From the NCBI GenBank assembly GCA_900547105.1, contig URFL01000023.1, forward strand, positions 1 to 5,340: a stretch of DNA of 5,340 nt, written 5' to 3'. Source of the DNA: an uncultured Oscillospiraceae bacterium. GTDB taxonomy: Bacteria > Bacillota > Clostridia > Oscillospirales > Acutalibacteraceae. Of this stretch, positions 5,258 through 5,340 are shown piece after piece; position 1 is the first letter of the stretch, and each line of letters starts with the position of its first letter. The notes below the pieces were generated by a model. It saw nothing but the letters and a program-made list of their open reading frames with translations, was not told where the DNA came from and did no database searches. Position numbers and translations under genes: made by a program.

Positions 5258-5340
5258 TACAATTTAACAGAACAAGGACGATGCGTTAGCCAAAGCCCCG
5301 TAAGGATGTTTTTTGAAAGGGATACGGTGTAACCCCGTTT

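Noticed and set aside
5258..5340. Start of a structured RNA such as 6S RNA or a riboswitch
   Set aside because: Too little sequence is present, and I recognise no family-specific motif.

Overview
The window looks like part of a Gram-positive, gut- or rumen-type Clostridia chromosome, plausibly Oscillospiraceae/Ruminococcaceae. The evidence is a very large secreted glycoside hydrolase with a dockerin, FIVAR-like helical repeats and several carbohydrate-binding modules, strong AAGGG-type ribosome binding sites, and AT-rich intergenic DNA around GC-rich coding DNA. The assignment is inferred from architecture and not from a marker gene.

Layout. Positions 1-281 hold a compact minus-strand locus: a 31-codon gene for a hydrophobic peptide (75-170), preceded by structured leader hairpins (170-196, 212-229) and followed by a near-perfect hairpin terminator (8-45). 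It resembles small membrane-peptide toxins of Firmicutes. A second strong hairpin (238-272) separates it from the next gene. Positions 282-4592 (minus strand) are one 1436-residue secreted enzyme. In order it carries a signal peptide, an unassigned beta-rich domain, two FIVAR-like repeats, an internal type I dockerin, a GH43 catalytic domain with all three expected acidic residues, an F5/8 type C (discoidin) domain, a fibronectin III-like domain and three CBM6/CBM35-like modules. The last two modules come from a recent 444-bp tandem duplication.

Positions 4593-4816 are a divergent intergenic region. It holds the hydrolase ribosome binding site, a plausible minus-strand promoter overlapped by a 13-bp palindrome, a GC-rich set of competing hairpins with spaced repeats, and a very good plus-strand promoter that drives tRNA-Thr(UGU) at 4817-4892. 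The tRNA is followed directly by a 16-bp hairpin terminator. A small acidic protein of unknown function follows at 5000-5257 on the plus strand. The last 83 bases hold no gene I can support.

The hydrolase is a self-contained secreted polysaccharide-degrading enzyme: catalysis by GH43, substrate targeting by the discoidin and CBM modules, and possible docking to a cohesin partner through the dockerin. The tRNA and acidic-protein units are transcribed away from it and have no evident functional link. The most overlooked element is the 31-codon peptide gene, whose translation start lies inside a hairpin.
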